This document shows, piece after piece, positions 9,217 through 17,336 of a DNA stretch of 64,000 nt. The position numbers were made by a program, and so were the translations under genes. The notes below the pieces were generated by a model, which made no database searches, was not told where the DNA came from, and saw only the letters and a list, made by a program, of their open reading frames with translations. Source of the DNA: Algoriphagus marincola DSM 16067 (GTDB lineage: Bacteria; Bacteroidota; Bacteroidia; Cytophagales; Cyclobacteriaceae); assembly GCF_000429405.1 (NCBI RefSeq), contig NZ_KE386897.1, positions 256,031 through 320,030 on the forward strand, read 5' to 3'. Position 1 is the stretch's first letter, and the number at the start of each line of letters is the position of its first letter.

Positions 9217-10470
9217 TCAGACTTGATACCAGTCCTCTTCTTGATAATCCTTAAATCGGGATCTCCATTCCCTATTCCAAATGATCAGATAATGATCGCT
9301 TTTTTGCATGGCTCGGTACCCGAAAAGGTGTAGGATAGGCTTGGCCAGAAATTTTGCAATACGTAAATCCACACGCATCGCATCTTTTTCCGGAGATGCC
9401 CATTGCACTCCTGGTAGCCAAGTGATGAGTCGGTCTAGTTTTCTTTTCCGAAGAAAGGCAGATAGGCTTAAAAATAACTGGGGTGTTTTCCGAATCAGGA
9501 AAAATCCATCCCTACCTTGAGCTTGATAAAGCGGCATAAAAATCTGTGTGTTCTTAGGTGAATGCACTTCTTTACCCCCAGAAATTGCAAGTTTTTCTCC
9601 CTTTGTCACCTCCTGAAAACTTTTAAACCCTGGATTCATTTTGAATTCACTCTCAGGCTCAACCTCAAATCGGAAAAAGATCTCATAGAAATCCTGGAAA
9701 TAACCATATTCCTCCTTCCAGACCTTCAAACTCTCCTCAACCTTCATGTTTTTGGAGTCACAACTTCCTGCAAAAGCAAGAGAAAGCTGAATGAATCGTT
9801 CATGATTTTGGACAGAAATAGGGTCTGTATGCTGACCTCCTTCAAAACCAAAGGATACAAAACCCAATTCATTGATATAGGAAAGCACCGGTCCTTCGAT
9901 ATATTCCTCAATGCCCAAAATAAGCGGTAGGGGATACTGCTGCGCAAAAGCACGATTAATCAGGCTGTCATTGACCGGTATAAAAGGGATGGACTGACTG
10001 GAAGTCGTGTGTAGGTCGAAAAAATACAAGGGACCTGATTGGTTTTGAATAACCTCCTGAATCAGGGCAAATAGCTCCGCTAATTCAATTTCATCTTCAT
10101 TTTCAGGTTGGAAGTTGTCTTTTGAAAGTGCTGCAATATTTTTTTTGGTCCAAAGTCGATTGAGGTCTTTCTCTTCAAATCGCTTGCCCTTTTGGAGTGC
10201 CCGGAGATTTCCGGCTAGAGCTGTTACTTTTCCTCTTATGGGGATTTTTTCCTTTCGAATTCTTTGAAGGACATTCCTTAAGGCCCAAACTCCCGAAGGT
10301 TCATTTCCGTGAATTCCGGCAAAGAAGATCAGGTGTGGCCCAGGCAATTCTCCCTCTATTTGGTCTATGATGCGATCAAAGTCAAAATCGGTATGAATAG
10401 GCGGGCTTAGCTCAGACACTTTTGATGTTTTCCAAATCCTTAGTAGTGATAATTCCGACGAGATAGCCAT
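9217..10470 (-). CDS. Succinylglutamate desuccinylase/aspartoacylase-family zinc hydrolase
   Basis: M14-related AspA/AstE-like zinc enzyme that would release an acyl or peptide group from an amino acid. Zinc ligands are visible as IHGNEPSG (His54, Glu57) and the later His of FFDLHTTSSQS; GFEGGQH follows. The C-terminal 170 residues include a beta-rich region and a positively charged tail not part of the core. The start overlaps the upstream ligase-like gene by 59 bp on the same strand, so the two are almost certainly translationally coupled. Their joint role is unknown; one may make and the other break a gamma-glutamyl or N-acyl bond (inference). Confidence 0.85.
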   Translation of the reverse strand: MAISSELSLLRIWKTSKVSELSPPIHTDFDFDRIIDQIEGELPGPHLIFFAGIHGNEPSGVWALRNVLQRIRKEKIPIRGKVTALAGNLRALQKGKRFEEKDLNRLWTKKNIAALSKDNFQPENEDEIELAELFALIQEVIQNQSGPLYFFDLHTTSSQSIPFIPVNDSLINRAFAQQYPLPLILGIEEYIEGPVLSYINELGFVSFGFEGGQHTDPISVQNHERFIQLSLAFAGSCDSKNMKVEESLKVWKEEYGYFQDFYEIFFRFEVEPESEFKMNPGFKSFQEVTKGEKLAISGGKEVHSPKNTQIFMPLYQAQGRDGFFLIRKTPQLFLSLSAFLRKRKLDRLITWLPGVQWASPEKDAMRVDLRIAKFLAKPILHLFGYRAMQKSDHYLIIWNREWRSRFKDYQEEDWYQV

Positions 10471-12283
10471 TTTGAACTACCGGTAGGCATCCAATTTCTT
10501 TTTCTTTCATCAGTGTAATGGCATCCTTGATTGGTGTGGAGGGCTTTGCAACAATTACCTCCTTTACCATGATATCCTGGGCAAATAGCTCCGAGGAGTT
10601 ATCGTGGATTTTATCCCAAAACTGCCGAAGATGACTATAAGTAATGATCCCTACCAAGCGCTCTTTATTGTCCACAACGGGCAGGTGATGAATCCTATTC
10701 CAATGCATAAATTCCAGCGTCAACTTGGCTGAATCCAAGGAATCGGCAGTTACAAGCGTTGTGGTCATTATATGTCCAACATTCCCGGCTTTAGTTTCAA
10801 AAGCTTCAAATTGATGGGTTTCCGGCCATTGGTGAACCGGCGTTTCATCTTGTTGATTCTCGTAGATGGCTTGAGTCAAGGCTACAATAGCATCATCGGT
10901 TTTGTACTTCTTTTTGAGATGTCTGAAGTTTTTGATCATCCATTGTGATCCTGTTTGCTTTTGGCATCGGTATCGGATGATTCCCAGATACTTGTCTATA
11001 CTATCTTGGGCAAGTCCCATTTTCTGCAGGCCAGCAGCTGCCAAGGGTAGTAATTCATTTAGGATTAATTCGCTTGCAGGGATGCTTTTACCCATCCAGT
11101 TTAGGCAGGTTTCATTTCCATAGCGTGCTGCCCTTACAAAATTGGATTTTGCTTCTTCAAACTCCATTTGCTCGGGTAGATTATCATATTCCTTTGGTCT
11201 TCCCTGCATCAAACCAGCCCAAAAGGCAAAGTTTGCGATCTCGTCCCTAGCTGTGGGACCCGAGGGTATGTAGCGATTTTCGATCCGTAGATGAGGTTTT
11301 CCATTCAAAACGCCATAGCAGGGTCTGTTCCAGCGATAGATGGTGCCATTTTGCAGATTGAGCGCTTTGAGTTTGGGGATTCTGCCTGCTTCCAATTCTT
11401 CCAAAGCATGTTGCTCGATTTCTTTGATGAGTAGAATTCGGTAGCTAGAAAGCTGTTTTTTGAAATAATCTACGATGTTTCCCTTTTCCCAGGAGTTACC
11501 GAATGAAACTCGCGCCTGCTTGGTAATATGTGCTTTAGAAACTTTCCGAGTATCGATACTTTGCTGGAAAAGTGCGATTCTTGTTTCGTTCCAAAGCTCC
11601 TTTCCCAAAAGTAGTGGCGAGTTGACACAGACAGCCAAAACAGGCCCTGAAATCGCCTGAGCCCAGTTGTATGCAGATTCAAAATCATCAGGCTGTATCT
11701 GAAGGTGCATTTGAAAACTCGTATTGCAGGCTTCAAACATGACCGAGTCATGGACAATGGAAAGCTCATCGGCACCCATAAAACTCATCCGGAAATTTCC
11801 TCCTCGGGCTTTCCGCATCAGGGTATTCAATGCCAAGTAGCGTGGGTTTTCAGTCATGTATTCGAGACTGATTTCGTCCATGGATATCGTTGGAAGGATT
11901 CCAGTGAGCAGAACTCGTTCTTCAAATTTCGCACTGCTTTTTTTGGCTTTTTCTAGTAATTCTAGCAACTGAGATTCCATCTCCTCGAAGCAATTCCCCT
12001 CGAAAAGGATTGGATCCAGATTGATCTCCAGATTATACTTGGCTAATTCGGTTGTGAAATGTTCGTCCTGTACATCCTCCAACACAGCAGCTGCTTGATT
12101 GGAGGGACGGTAATGTTCATTGATCAAGCAAAACTCCTGTTCCGCTCCTATTCGAGTGACTCCTTTTTCCAGCAGGTCTTTCTTGACGAGTAGTTCCAAT
12201 GCTTGCAGGTCCTCTAGAAGATGATTGATAAAAAGGTTTCTTGCCTGAGCATTATTTTCTAAACTGACCTGCTGATCGCCCAT
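10412..12283 (-). CDS. Glutamate-cysteine-ligase-like (GCS2) enzyme fused to paired CBS domains
   Basis: Residues 1 to about 470 form a GCS2/YbdK-type carboxylate-amine ligase fold: RIGAEQEFCLINEHY near residue 44, the FMGADELSIVHD segment, and PHLRIENRYIPSGPT in the nucleotide-binding part. From about 500 on there are two CBS domains (ending in HLPVVDNKERLVGIITY and CLPVVQNGYLVGIITTKD), which usually bind adenine nucleotides and regulate an attached activity. Such enzymes join glutamate to an amine using ATP. The fusion suggests energy-state control. It overlaps the downstream aspartoacylase-like gene. Product and true substrate are unknown. Confidence 0.88.
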   Translation of the reverse strand: MGDQQVSLENNAQARNLFINHLLEDLQALELLVKKDLLEKGVTRIGAEQEFCLINEHYRPSNQAAAVLEDVQDEHFTTELAKYNLEINLDPILFEGNCFEEMESQLLELLEKAKKSSAKFEERVLLTGILPTISMDEISLEYMTENPRYLALNTLMRKARGGNFRMSFMGADELSIVHDSVMFEACNTSFQMHLQIQPDDFESAYNWAQAISGPVLAVCVNSPLLLGKELWNETRIALFQQSIDTRKVSKAHITKQARVSFGNSWEKGNIVDYFKKQLSSYRILLIKEIEQHALEELEAGRIPKLKALNLQNGTIYRWNRPCYGVLNGKPHLRIENRYIPSGPTARDEIANFAFWAGLMQGRPKEYDNLPEQMEFEEAKSNFVRAARYGNETCLNWMGKSIPASELILNELLPLAAAGLQKMGLAQDSIDKYLGIIRYRCQKQTGSQWMIKNFRHLKKKYKTDDAIVALTQAIYENQQDETPVHQWPETHQFEAFETKAGNVGHIMTTTLVTADSLDSAKLTLEFMHWNRIHHLPVVDNKERLVGIITYSHLRQFWDKIHDNSSELFAQDIMVKEVIVAKPSTPIKDAITLMKEKEIGCLPVVQNGYLVGIITTKDLENIKSV

Positions 12284-12401
12284 AAATTAGGTGATTGAAA
12301 AGTGAAGCTATTTTCTTTTAGAAGGGTTTTATCTCCCTGTACTCAAGATCAAAAATGATTTTAAAAAATTCAAGGCCTGATAATGATTTTCGTTGGTAAT
12401 C

Positions 12402-12596
12402 TTACTTTCTAAAAATAACAAAGAATACAATTGCTAAACTTATCAGAGAACATAATATCAAGGCAAGTTTAGAATTGCCCGGTGAGGCGACTGTAACTCC
12501 TATACCCAATCCAAAAATAAGTAGAGCCCCTGAAAGTGACAGATACATTTTGGGTCTGAGGGTCAAGTCCCCAATTTTTAGAGGTCTTAATTTCAT
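12402..12596 (-). CDS. Small two-helix membrane protein
   Basis: A 64-residue protein beginning MKLRPLKIGDLTLRPK, with two hydrophobic helices: about residues 19-37 (LSLSGALLIFGLGIGVTVA) and 44-62 (LALILCSLISLAIVFFVIF). It ends in FRK. Unrecognised. Lies downstream of another small membrane gene that carries an internal stop. Confidence 0.55.
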   Translation of the reverse strand: MKLRPLKIGDLTLRPKMYLSLSGALLIFGLGIGVTVASPGNSKLALILCSLISLAIVFFVIFRK

Positions 12597-12620
12597 AGCG
12601 AAAAGTGCATGAGAGAATCC

Positions 12621-12959
12621 TTATCTTTTTTTGAAAAGCAAAGAGACCCAATAGGTAATCAGTGTCAAAATGGATCCGATTCCGATTCCATGGCTTAACC
12701 TCCAAAACCATTACATTGTTTGCCCCGGACCCTCAAAAGAAAGATTGCCAACGATTAAAAAGGAAATTGGCACCCAAAGAATCGCTAAAAGAATCAGCAA
12801 TTTTAATAAAGCAGCAAGAAAAGTATGAAATAAAGTCCCAGGCTTTCTTAGGCTTTCCACTCCCCAATAAATCGATAAAGGAAGAGCAATGATTCCCATC
12901 CAGGTGATTGGAGTTCCCATTGGGATTTTACCTTTGGTATCCAAGGGAAGCGACAGCAA
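12621..12959 (-). pseudogene. Small membrane protein gene with internal TAA
   Basis: An 82-codon membrane-protein frame (12959-12714) with helices near residues 20-34 and 46-70 ends at a TAA at 12713-12711. The same frame then continues for 30 more codons (WFWRLSHGIGIGSILTLITY to KKR) to a second stop at 12621. That extension contains a third membrane helix and looks coding, so the gene is probably a 112-residue protein interrupted by a nonsense change. A sequencing error or a genuinely short protein are the alternatives. Confidence 0.5.
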
Positions 12960-13070
12960 AGGTGAGCCAGTGACCAGAAGGATAAAACACTTATCGTCAC
13001 GATTAGGCAGATCAAGAAGTATATTTTTGTTTTGCTGATAATTAGAGGGGTTTTTACAGTACTTGATCTT

Positions 13071-13631
13071 TTATTTGATCAGACTCTCAATCACCTCAGG
13101 GAAGTATCGATGCTCAAGGGCATGCACTTTTTGGGCGATATCCTCTGGAGTGTCAGTCGGATCTATGGCTGTGGCTGACTGAAAGATGATTTTTCCATCG
13201 TCGTAGTTTTCATTGACCAGATGAATCGTGATACCTGTTGATTCATCTCCAGCTGCTTTGACCGCTTCGTGCACATGCATTCCATACATTCCTTTTCCCC
13301 CGTAGTTGGGTAGGAGGGCAGGATGGATATTCACCATTCGATCAGGAAAAGCCCGAATCAAGTCTTCCGGGATTTTCAGAAGAAAACCTGCCAAAATCAC
13401 CCAATCGATCTTTTCTTGTTTCAATTTCTCCAGCAGCTTTCCTTCCTGCATTTCCTTTCTTGAAAAAGTAAAGGTGGGTACCTGAAATTTTTTAGCTCGC
13501 TCCAGAACAAAGGCATCTGTTTTATTGGAAGCAATCAAGGCCACAGAAGCTTTTTTACTTTTTTGAAAGTACTCCATGATTTTCTCGGCATTGGAGCCGC
13601 TACCGGAAGCGAGAATGGCTAATCTTTGCAC
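13071..13631 (-). CDS. purN: Phosphoribosylglycinamide formyltransferase
   Basis: Folate-dependent GAR transformylase, third step of purine synthesis. The N-terminal LAILASGSGSNAEKIM binds the phosphate, HPALLPNYGGKGMYG carries the catalytic His and loop, and STGITIHLVNENYDDGKII contains the conserved His and Asp. Length 186 residues, normal for PurN. Not adjacent to purH (4 kb away). Confidence 0.97.
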   Translation of the reverse strand: MQRLAILASGSGSNAEKIMEYFQKSKKASVALIASNKTDAFVLERAKKFQVPTFTFSRKEMQEGKLLEKLKQEKIDWVILAGFLLKIPEDLIRAFPDRMVNIHPALLPNYGGKGMYGMHVHEAVKAAGDESTGITIHLVNENYDDGKIIFQSATAIDPTDTPEDIAQKVHALEHRYFPEVIESLIK

Positions 13632-13663
13632 AGTGCTGTTTTTATTTGCAGGGCTAAATTAAG

Positions 13664-13695
13664 AAAGGCCGCTTTAGAAAAAGAGCGGCCTTTGA
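13664..13695 (-). terminator. Terminator after S41 peptidase gene
   Basis: Arms 13664-13673 and 13684-13693 pair perfectly (AAAGGCCGCT/AGCGGCCTTT). It lies 15 bp past the S41 stop and ahead of purN, with a T-rich tail on the minus strand. Confidence 0.75.
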
Positions 13696-13708
13696 AATCT
13701 TTTTGAAA

Positions 13709-15028
13709 TTAATAAGCGGGGAATTCCTGCTGTAATCCATGAAAAGAGTCGATCATCTCCCAAGATGGACGGTAGAAATCTTGCTGTAAACGACCATTGA
13801 TGATGCCATCTAGAACAAATTGAAGGGCAGCATTCAGTCGGGAATCTCTCGTGTCACCCCAAGGAATATTCGGACTATCACTGACGGAGAATGTAGCAGG
13901 GAATCCTTCGAAATATTCAGCCTTACCCTCTGCATTTGCAGTGGCAAAAGTGATGGGTACTAATTCAACATCGTTTTCAGCCAAGGTGCGGTTGTATCGG
14001 GATAGGGGAAAAGAGCCCACAGGTTTGCCGAAGGTATTATCTCCAATCAAGACCAAATCCATGTAGGGATCCAGTGCATTGATCACCAATTCGGAAGCGG
14101 AGGCGGAACCACGGCTCGTAATGAAAATTACTCGAGATAGGTTCAGCGAACCGATTTTGGAGAAATTCTCTGATTGATTTAGCTCTGATTTATCCTCGTT
14201 CAGCTTATTGGTGTACATCACTTTCCCGGAGTTCGAGGACTGGATTAAGTAATTGAGGATTTGTTCGGCGACAGCTACCGAGCCCCCGCCATTGTATCGC
14301 AGGTCGATGATCAATTCATCAATCCCCTCGCCGGTGAAGTAGTTCATGGAGTTTTCCACCTCCTGACTTCGGGTTGGAGTAAGCCCAGCCGTGGCTTTGA
14401 AGCTTTGATAGACCCAGTACCCTACTTTTTTATTTCCTATGGGGTAGACATTCTGGTAGAGTACCGAATTGGATTGATATTCAGCTTTGGTATTCGTCCG
14501 AGTAGTCGTGCTGCCATCCGGAAGTCGGAAGGTAAAGGTATTGCTGATCCCTGGGTCTGGAGGACCTAAATCGAAATTGTATCCGCCAGAGGAAGTTTTG
14601 TAGTCGGCAAGAGGTTTTCCGTTGATCTCGATGATTTCCCATCCTCGCTGCCAGCCATCTTTCCCAGCTGGTGCTTCGTCGAATACAAAGGTCAGGAACA
14701 GACGCTCATCTTGGTCAAAAGCAAAGCCGAAACCATGTCCCGCATTTCTTCCTACAAAGGCATTCTGAAACGCCTCTTGCGTGGTAATATATGAAAAGCG
14801 GTCTAGCGGCTTGTAAATAATATCTTCCAACAACAGCTCATTGCTCGCGTACTGTGCGGTATTAATTTCTCCAGGAAGCTCCATATTCCAGAAATACCAT
14901 TCCTGCATGGTCGAGAATATAGCATCCTTCACCACATCAGACTGCGGGTTTGGAGTTGGGTCATCAGTAGTCCGACAGGACCAAATAACCAAGACCATTA
15001 ACCCAATAATCCATCTTATTTTCCTCAT
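13709..15028 (-). CDS. S41-family carboxy-terminal processing peptidase-like lipoprotein
   Basis: Serine protease of the C-terminal processing/tricorn-core type, exported. The signal peptide ends in WSC (Cys18), predicting a lipoprotein. A PDZ-like segment (GWEIIEINGKPLADY) precedes the S41 core, where ELIIDLRYNGGGS forms the substrate strand, the catalytic Ser lies in ITSRGSASASELV, and the general-base Lys in IGDNTFGKPVGSF. Length 439 residues matches Bacteroidota lipoprotein S41 members. Physiological substrate unknown. Confidence 0.92.
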   Translation of the reverse strand: MRKIRWIIGLMVLVIWSCRTTDDPTPNPQSDVVKDAIFSTMQEWYFWNMELPGEINTAQYASNELLLEDIIYKPLDRFSYITTQEAFQNAFVGRNAGHGFGFAFDQDERLFLTFVFDEAPAGKDGWQRGWEIIEINGKPLADYKTSSGGYNFDLGPPDPGISNTFTFRLPDGSTTTRTNTKAEYQSNSVLYQNVYPIGNKKVGYWVYQSFKATAGLTPTRSQEVENSMNYFTGEGIDELIIDLRYNGGGSVAVAEQILNYLIQSSNSGKVMYTNKLNEDKSELNQSENFSKIGSLNLSRVIFITSRGSASASELVINALDPYMDLVLIGDNTFGKPVGSFPLSRYNRTLAENDVELVPITFATANAEGKAEYFEGFPATFSVSDSPNIPWGDTRDSRLNAALQFVLDGIINGRLQQDFYRPSWEMIDSFHGLQQEFPAY

Positions 15029-15077
15029 ATCTATTGATTTTATGGTATTTACGAAATATCCTTTGAGGCGGATGTCA

Positions 15078-15470
15078 TTAGATCGCGATGTCGTACACTT
15101 TTACGGTTTTCCACATGGAAGAATATTTATCAATAAACTCCAAGTGCAAGGGGTCTTTTTGATAGGCTAATTGGTCCTCGAGGCTATCGAAAAAGAGCGT
15201 GCAGGATACTTGCCATGAATGATCAACCACCTCTCTTTTTTCGGTATCAGCAGGGGTACCGGCGATGAATCTTCCTACAGTTTTGCATTTTCCCAGCATA
15301 GGAACTGCCGCTGTTAGGAATTCTTGGGTGTCATTTTCATCATGTAACCAAAAATAAACTTGGTGGATCATCGGTTGTTTTTTCATGTTTTGTCCAATTG
15401 AGTTAATAGGTAAGAAAGCAGCTGCAGAGGCTGCGGAAATAGTTTTTAAGAAATTTCTTCGCTGTATCAT
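15078..15470 (-). CDS. Dabb-domain protein with twin-arginine-like leader
   Basis: Stress-responsive alpha/beta-barrel (Dabb) protein of about 130 residues. The ATG at 15470 is preferred because it puts MIQRRNFLKTISAASAAA at the N-terminus, a Tat-type signal with RR followed by FLK; the frame extends 18 codons further upstream without such a signal. The Dabb core starts at HQVYFWLHDENDTQEFL and ends with the typical HxxF/Y helix region (DPLHLEFIDKYSSMW). Function not known; Dabb proteins include small cyclases and heme-degrading relatives. Confidence 0.85.
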   Translation of the reverse strand: MIQRRNFLKTISAASAAAFLPINSIGQNMKKQPMIHQVYFWLHDENDTQEFLTAAVPMLGKCKTVGRFIAGTPADTEKREVVDHSWQVSCTLFFDSLEDQLAYQKDPLHLEFIDKYSSMWKTVKVYDIAI

Positions 15471-15631
15471 GCTTAGGCTTGTTGAATGGCTAAAGATAGG
15501 CTTTCTGCAGAATTTGATATTCAATAGTATAATTCAATTTTGAGAATCAGAAGTGAAAGTTTAGGCAATTCACAATAAGTAGACTCTGAATATTGCAATT
15601 TGATATGAAGTCTGTTGAAAACTTACCGAGA

Positions 15632-16060
15632 TCAATTCCCAGCTAGCTTTTCCCTATATTTTTTATCCAGGGCTTTTGCAAATGCTGTTTTATCATTGCG
15701 AAGTGACTCCATGGATTCTCCGTTCACAATAGTAGGGTGGAGGTCTCGTAAATGGCTATCGCTCCAAGTAGCAAGTTCTACAAGGATAGGCGTCAAAGCC
15801 AATCCCTTTTCTGTCAATAAGTATAGATTGGTCTTTTTATTTCCCGGTCGTTTTGTTTTGATGATGATTCCCACTTCCTCCAAAAATTTGAGTTTTGCGG
15901 ATAGAATATTGGTGGCAATTGCTTCCTCACTTTCGGCAAAGTCTTTGAAAGTTTCTTTGCCTTCAATCAGCATTTGCTTGATGATCACCAATATCCACTT
16001 GTCTCCTAGAATGTCCAAGGCTGAAGTAAAGGGACAATCACATCTGAAATCCTGTCGCAT
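15632..16060 (-). CDS. HxlR-family transcriptional regulator
   Basis: Winged-helix regulator of the MarR/HxlR type, 142 residues. The typical N-terminus CDCPFTSALDILGDKWILVII is intact, followed by FKDFAESEEAIATNILSAKLKFLEEVGII. A Cys pair near residues 7-9 could be redox-sensing, as known in some family members. Transcribed divergently from the SnoaL-like lipoprotein gene, with three repeated operator-like sites between them. Confidence 0.92.
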   Translation of the reverse strand: MRQDFRCDCPFTSALDILGDKWILVIIKQMLIEGKETFKDFAESEEAIATNILSAKLKFLEEVGIIIKTKRPGNKKTNLYLLTEKGLALTPILVELATWSDSHLRDLHPTIVNGESMESLRNDKTAFAKALDKKYREKLAGN

Positions 16061-16083
16061 CTGATATGGCTTTTTTGAAAATT

Positions 16084-16163
16084 ACTTGCAAAATGAAATT
16101 TATTTTCATTATTGCTTGCAAATTGAAAGTAATTATATACTTTTACTTGCAAATCAAAAGTAA
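16084..16163. promoter_or_regulatory. Triple operator-like repeat between hxlR-type and snoaL-type genes
   Basis: The words ACTTGCAAA, GCTTGCAAA and ACTTGCAAA start at 16084, 16114 and 16145, each followed by a GAAA/CAAAA plus AGTAATT-like tail. Spacing of 30-31 bp puts them on one face of the helix. Likely binding sites for the HxlR regulator, controlling both divergent genes. Confidence 0.55.
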
Positions 16164-16177
16164 TTAATTCAGATCAA

Positions 16178-17065
16178 ATGAAAAAAGCAATCACTGTATT
16201 TCTGCTGGCAGGTATCCTCGCTTCCTGTGGCATGAGTCAAAGTAAATCAATAGACGAGGATGATTCTTCAACAGAAAAAACAATGAATAACAAAGAAATT
16301 GTAGGCACCTTCTTAGGAGCTGTTGCCAAGCAAGACGCTGAGACCATGCGCCAACTTGCAAATGCCGATTACATTCAGCATAATCCATACGTGCCGACTG
16401 GATTAGAGCCTTTTATTGGGTTATTGCCTGTTTTGAAAGAAAATGGGACTTATGCCGAAAACGTGCGGATGTTCCAGGACGGAGACTTTGTTTTTATGCA
16501 CAACATCTGGAAAAATGCCAAGCCTTTTGGAGCAGATGAAATGGTGGCTTTTGATATCATCCGCGTGGTTGAAAACGGCAAAGTGGCCGAGCATTGGGAT
16601 GCAATGACAGTCTTGGTCAAAGAAACAGCAAGTGGTAGGAGCCAAACTGACGGACCAACTATTTCTGAAGATTTAGACAAGACTGAAGCGAATAAGAAAT
16701 TGGCTATTTCGCTTGTAGAAGATGTTCTGATGGGTAAAAATCCAGAGAAGATTGGTGAGTACATCAGTTCCGAAGAGTATCATCAGCACAACCCACAAAT
16801 CAAAGATGGATTGACTGGCATAGTGGAAGCGGTAGAATATCTCAGTTCACAGGGAAATATGTTTAAGTACACCAAAATCCACAAAGTATTGGGAGAGGGA
16901 AATTTTGTACTTACGGTGAGTGAAGGCGAATGGAATGGGGGCAAGAAACACGTTTTTTATGATCTATTTAGAATGAAAAACGACAAGATTGTAGAGCATT
17001 GGGATGTGATTCAAGAAATCCCCACAGAAGGGTTGGCACATACAAACGGAATGCTTGGATTTTAG
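16178..17065 (+). CDS. Lipoprotein with two SnoaL-like (NTF2-fold) domains
   Basis: Exported protein of 295 residues with a lipobox-like ILASCGM (Cys17). Two NTF2/SnoaL-like repeats are visible: the first around YIQHNPYVPTGLEPF and AEHWDAMTVL, the second around EEYHQHNPQIKDGL and VEHWDVIQEIP. The duplicated HNP and EHWD motifs show an internal duplication. Such domains act as small-molecule cyclases, isomerases or binding proteins; activity cannot be stated. Divergent from an HxlR regulator that probably controls it. A strong terminator follows. Confidence 0.87.
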   Translation: MKKAITVFLLAGILASCGMSQSKSIDEDDSSTEKTMNNKEIVGTFLGAVAKQDAETMRQLANADYIQHNPYVPTGLEPFIGLLPVLKENGTYAENVRMFQDGDFVFMHNIWKNAKPFGADEMVAFDIIRVVENGKVAEHWDAMTVLVKETASGRSQTDGPTISEDLDKTEANKKLAISLVEDVLMGKNPEKIGEYISSEEYHQHNPQIKDGLTGIVEAVEYLSSQGNMFKYTKIHKVLGEGNFVLTVSEGEWNGGKKHVFYDLFRMKNDKIVEHWDVIQEIPTEGLAHTNGMLGF

Positions 17066-17090
17066 TCAGCCTCAGGAATTTTTAATAAAA

Positions 17091-17126
17091 TCCAGAATGA
17101 ATTCAGCGATTCATTCTGGATTTTTT
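17091..17126 (+). terminator. Rho-independent terminator after SnoaL-like gene
   Basis: Arms 17091-17100 and 17111-17120 are perfectly complementary (TCCAGAATGA/TCATTCTGGA) and are followed by TTTTTT. Confidence 0.9.
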
Positions 17127-17130
17127 GTGT

Positions 17131-17316
17131 TTAGAAGTAAAAGCTGATTATAAACTCGACAGTTCTATCAAAGTCATTCCTTGGATTTATTGTCCTCATA
17201 TACCGACAATCATTTCCTTTGCACTTTTGTGGGAAATGTGTACTTATTCTCACTTCAGATTGGTAATATAGTCGCGACCGCTGGTATCCAAGCCTGACCT
17301 TAAGGATACGGTCCAT
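17131..17316 (-). pseudogene. Possible remnant of an outer-membrane protein C-terminus
   Basis: A minus-strand stretch of about 61 codons from an ATG at 17316 reads MDRILKVRLGYQRSRLYY and ends in FDRTVEFIISFYF, with alternating polar and hydrophobic residues and a terminal Phe as in beta-barrel proteins. It has no full gene around it and lies in the promoter region of the next gene. Could also be a chance frame. Confidence 0.25.
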
Positions 17317-17336
17317 ATTAATTACTCCTTGATCTA

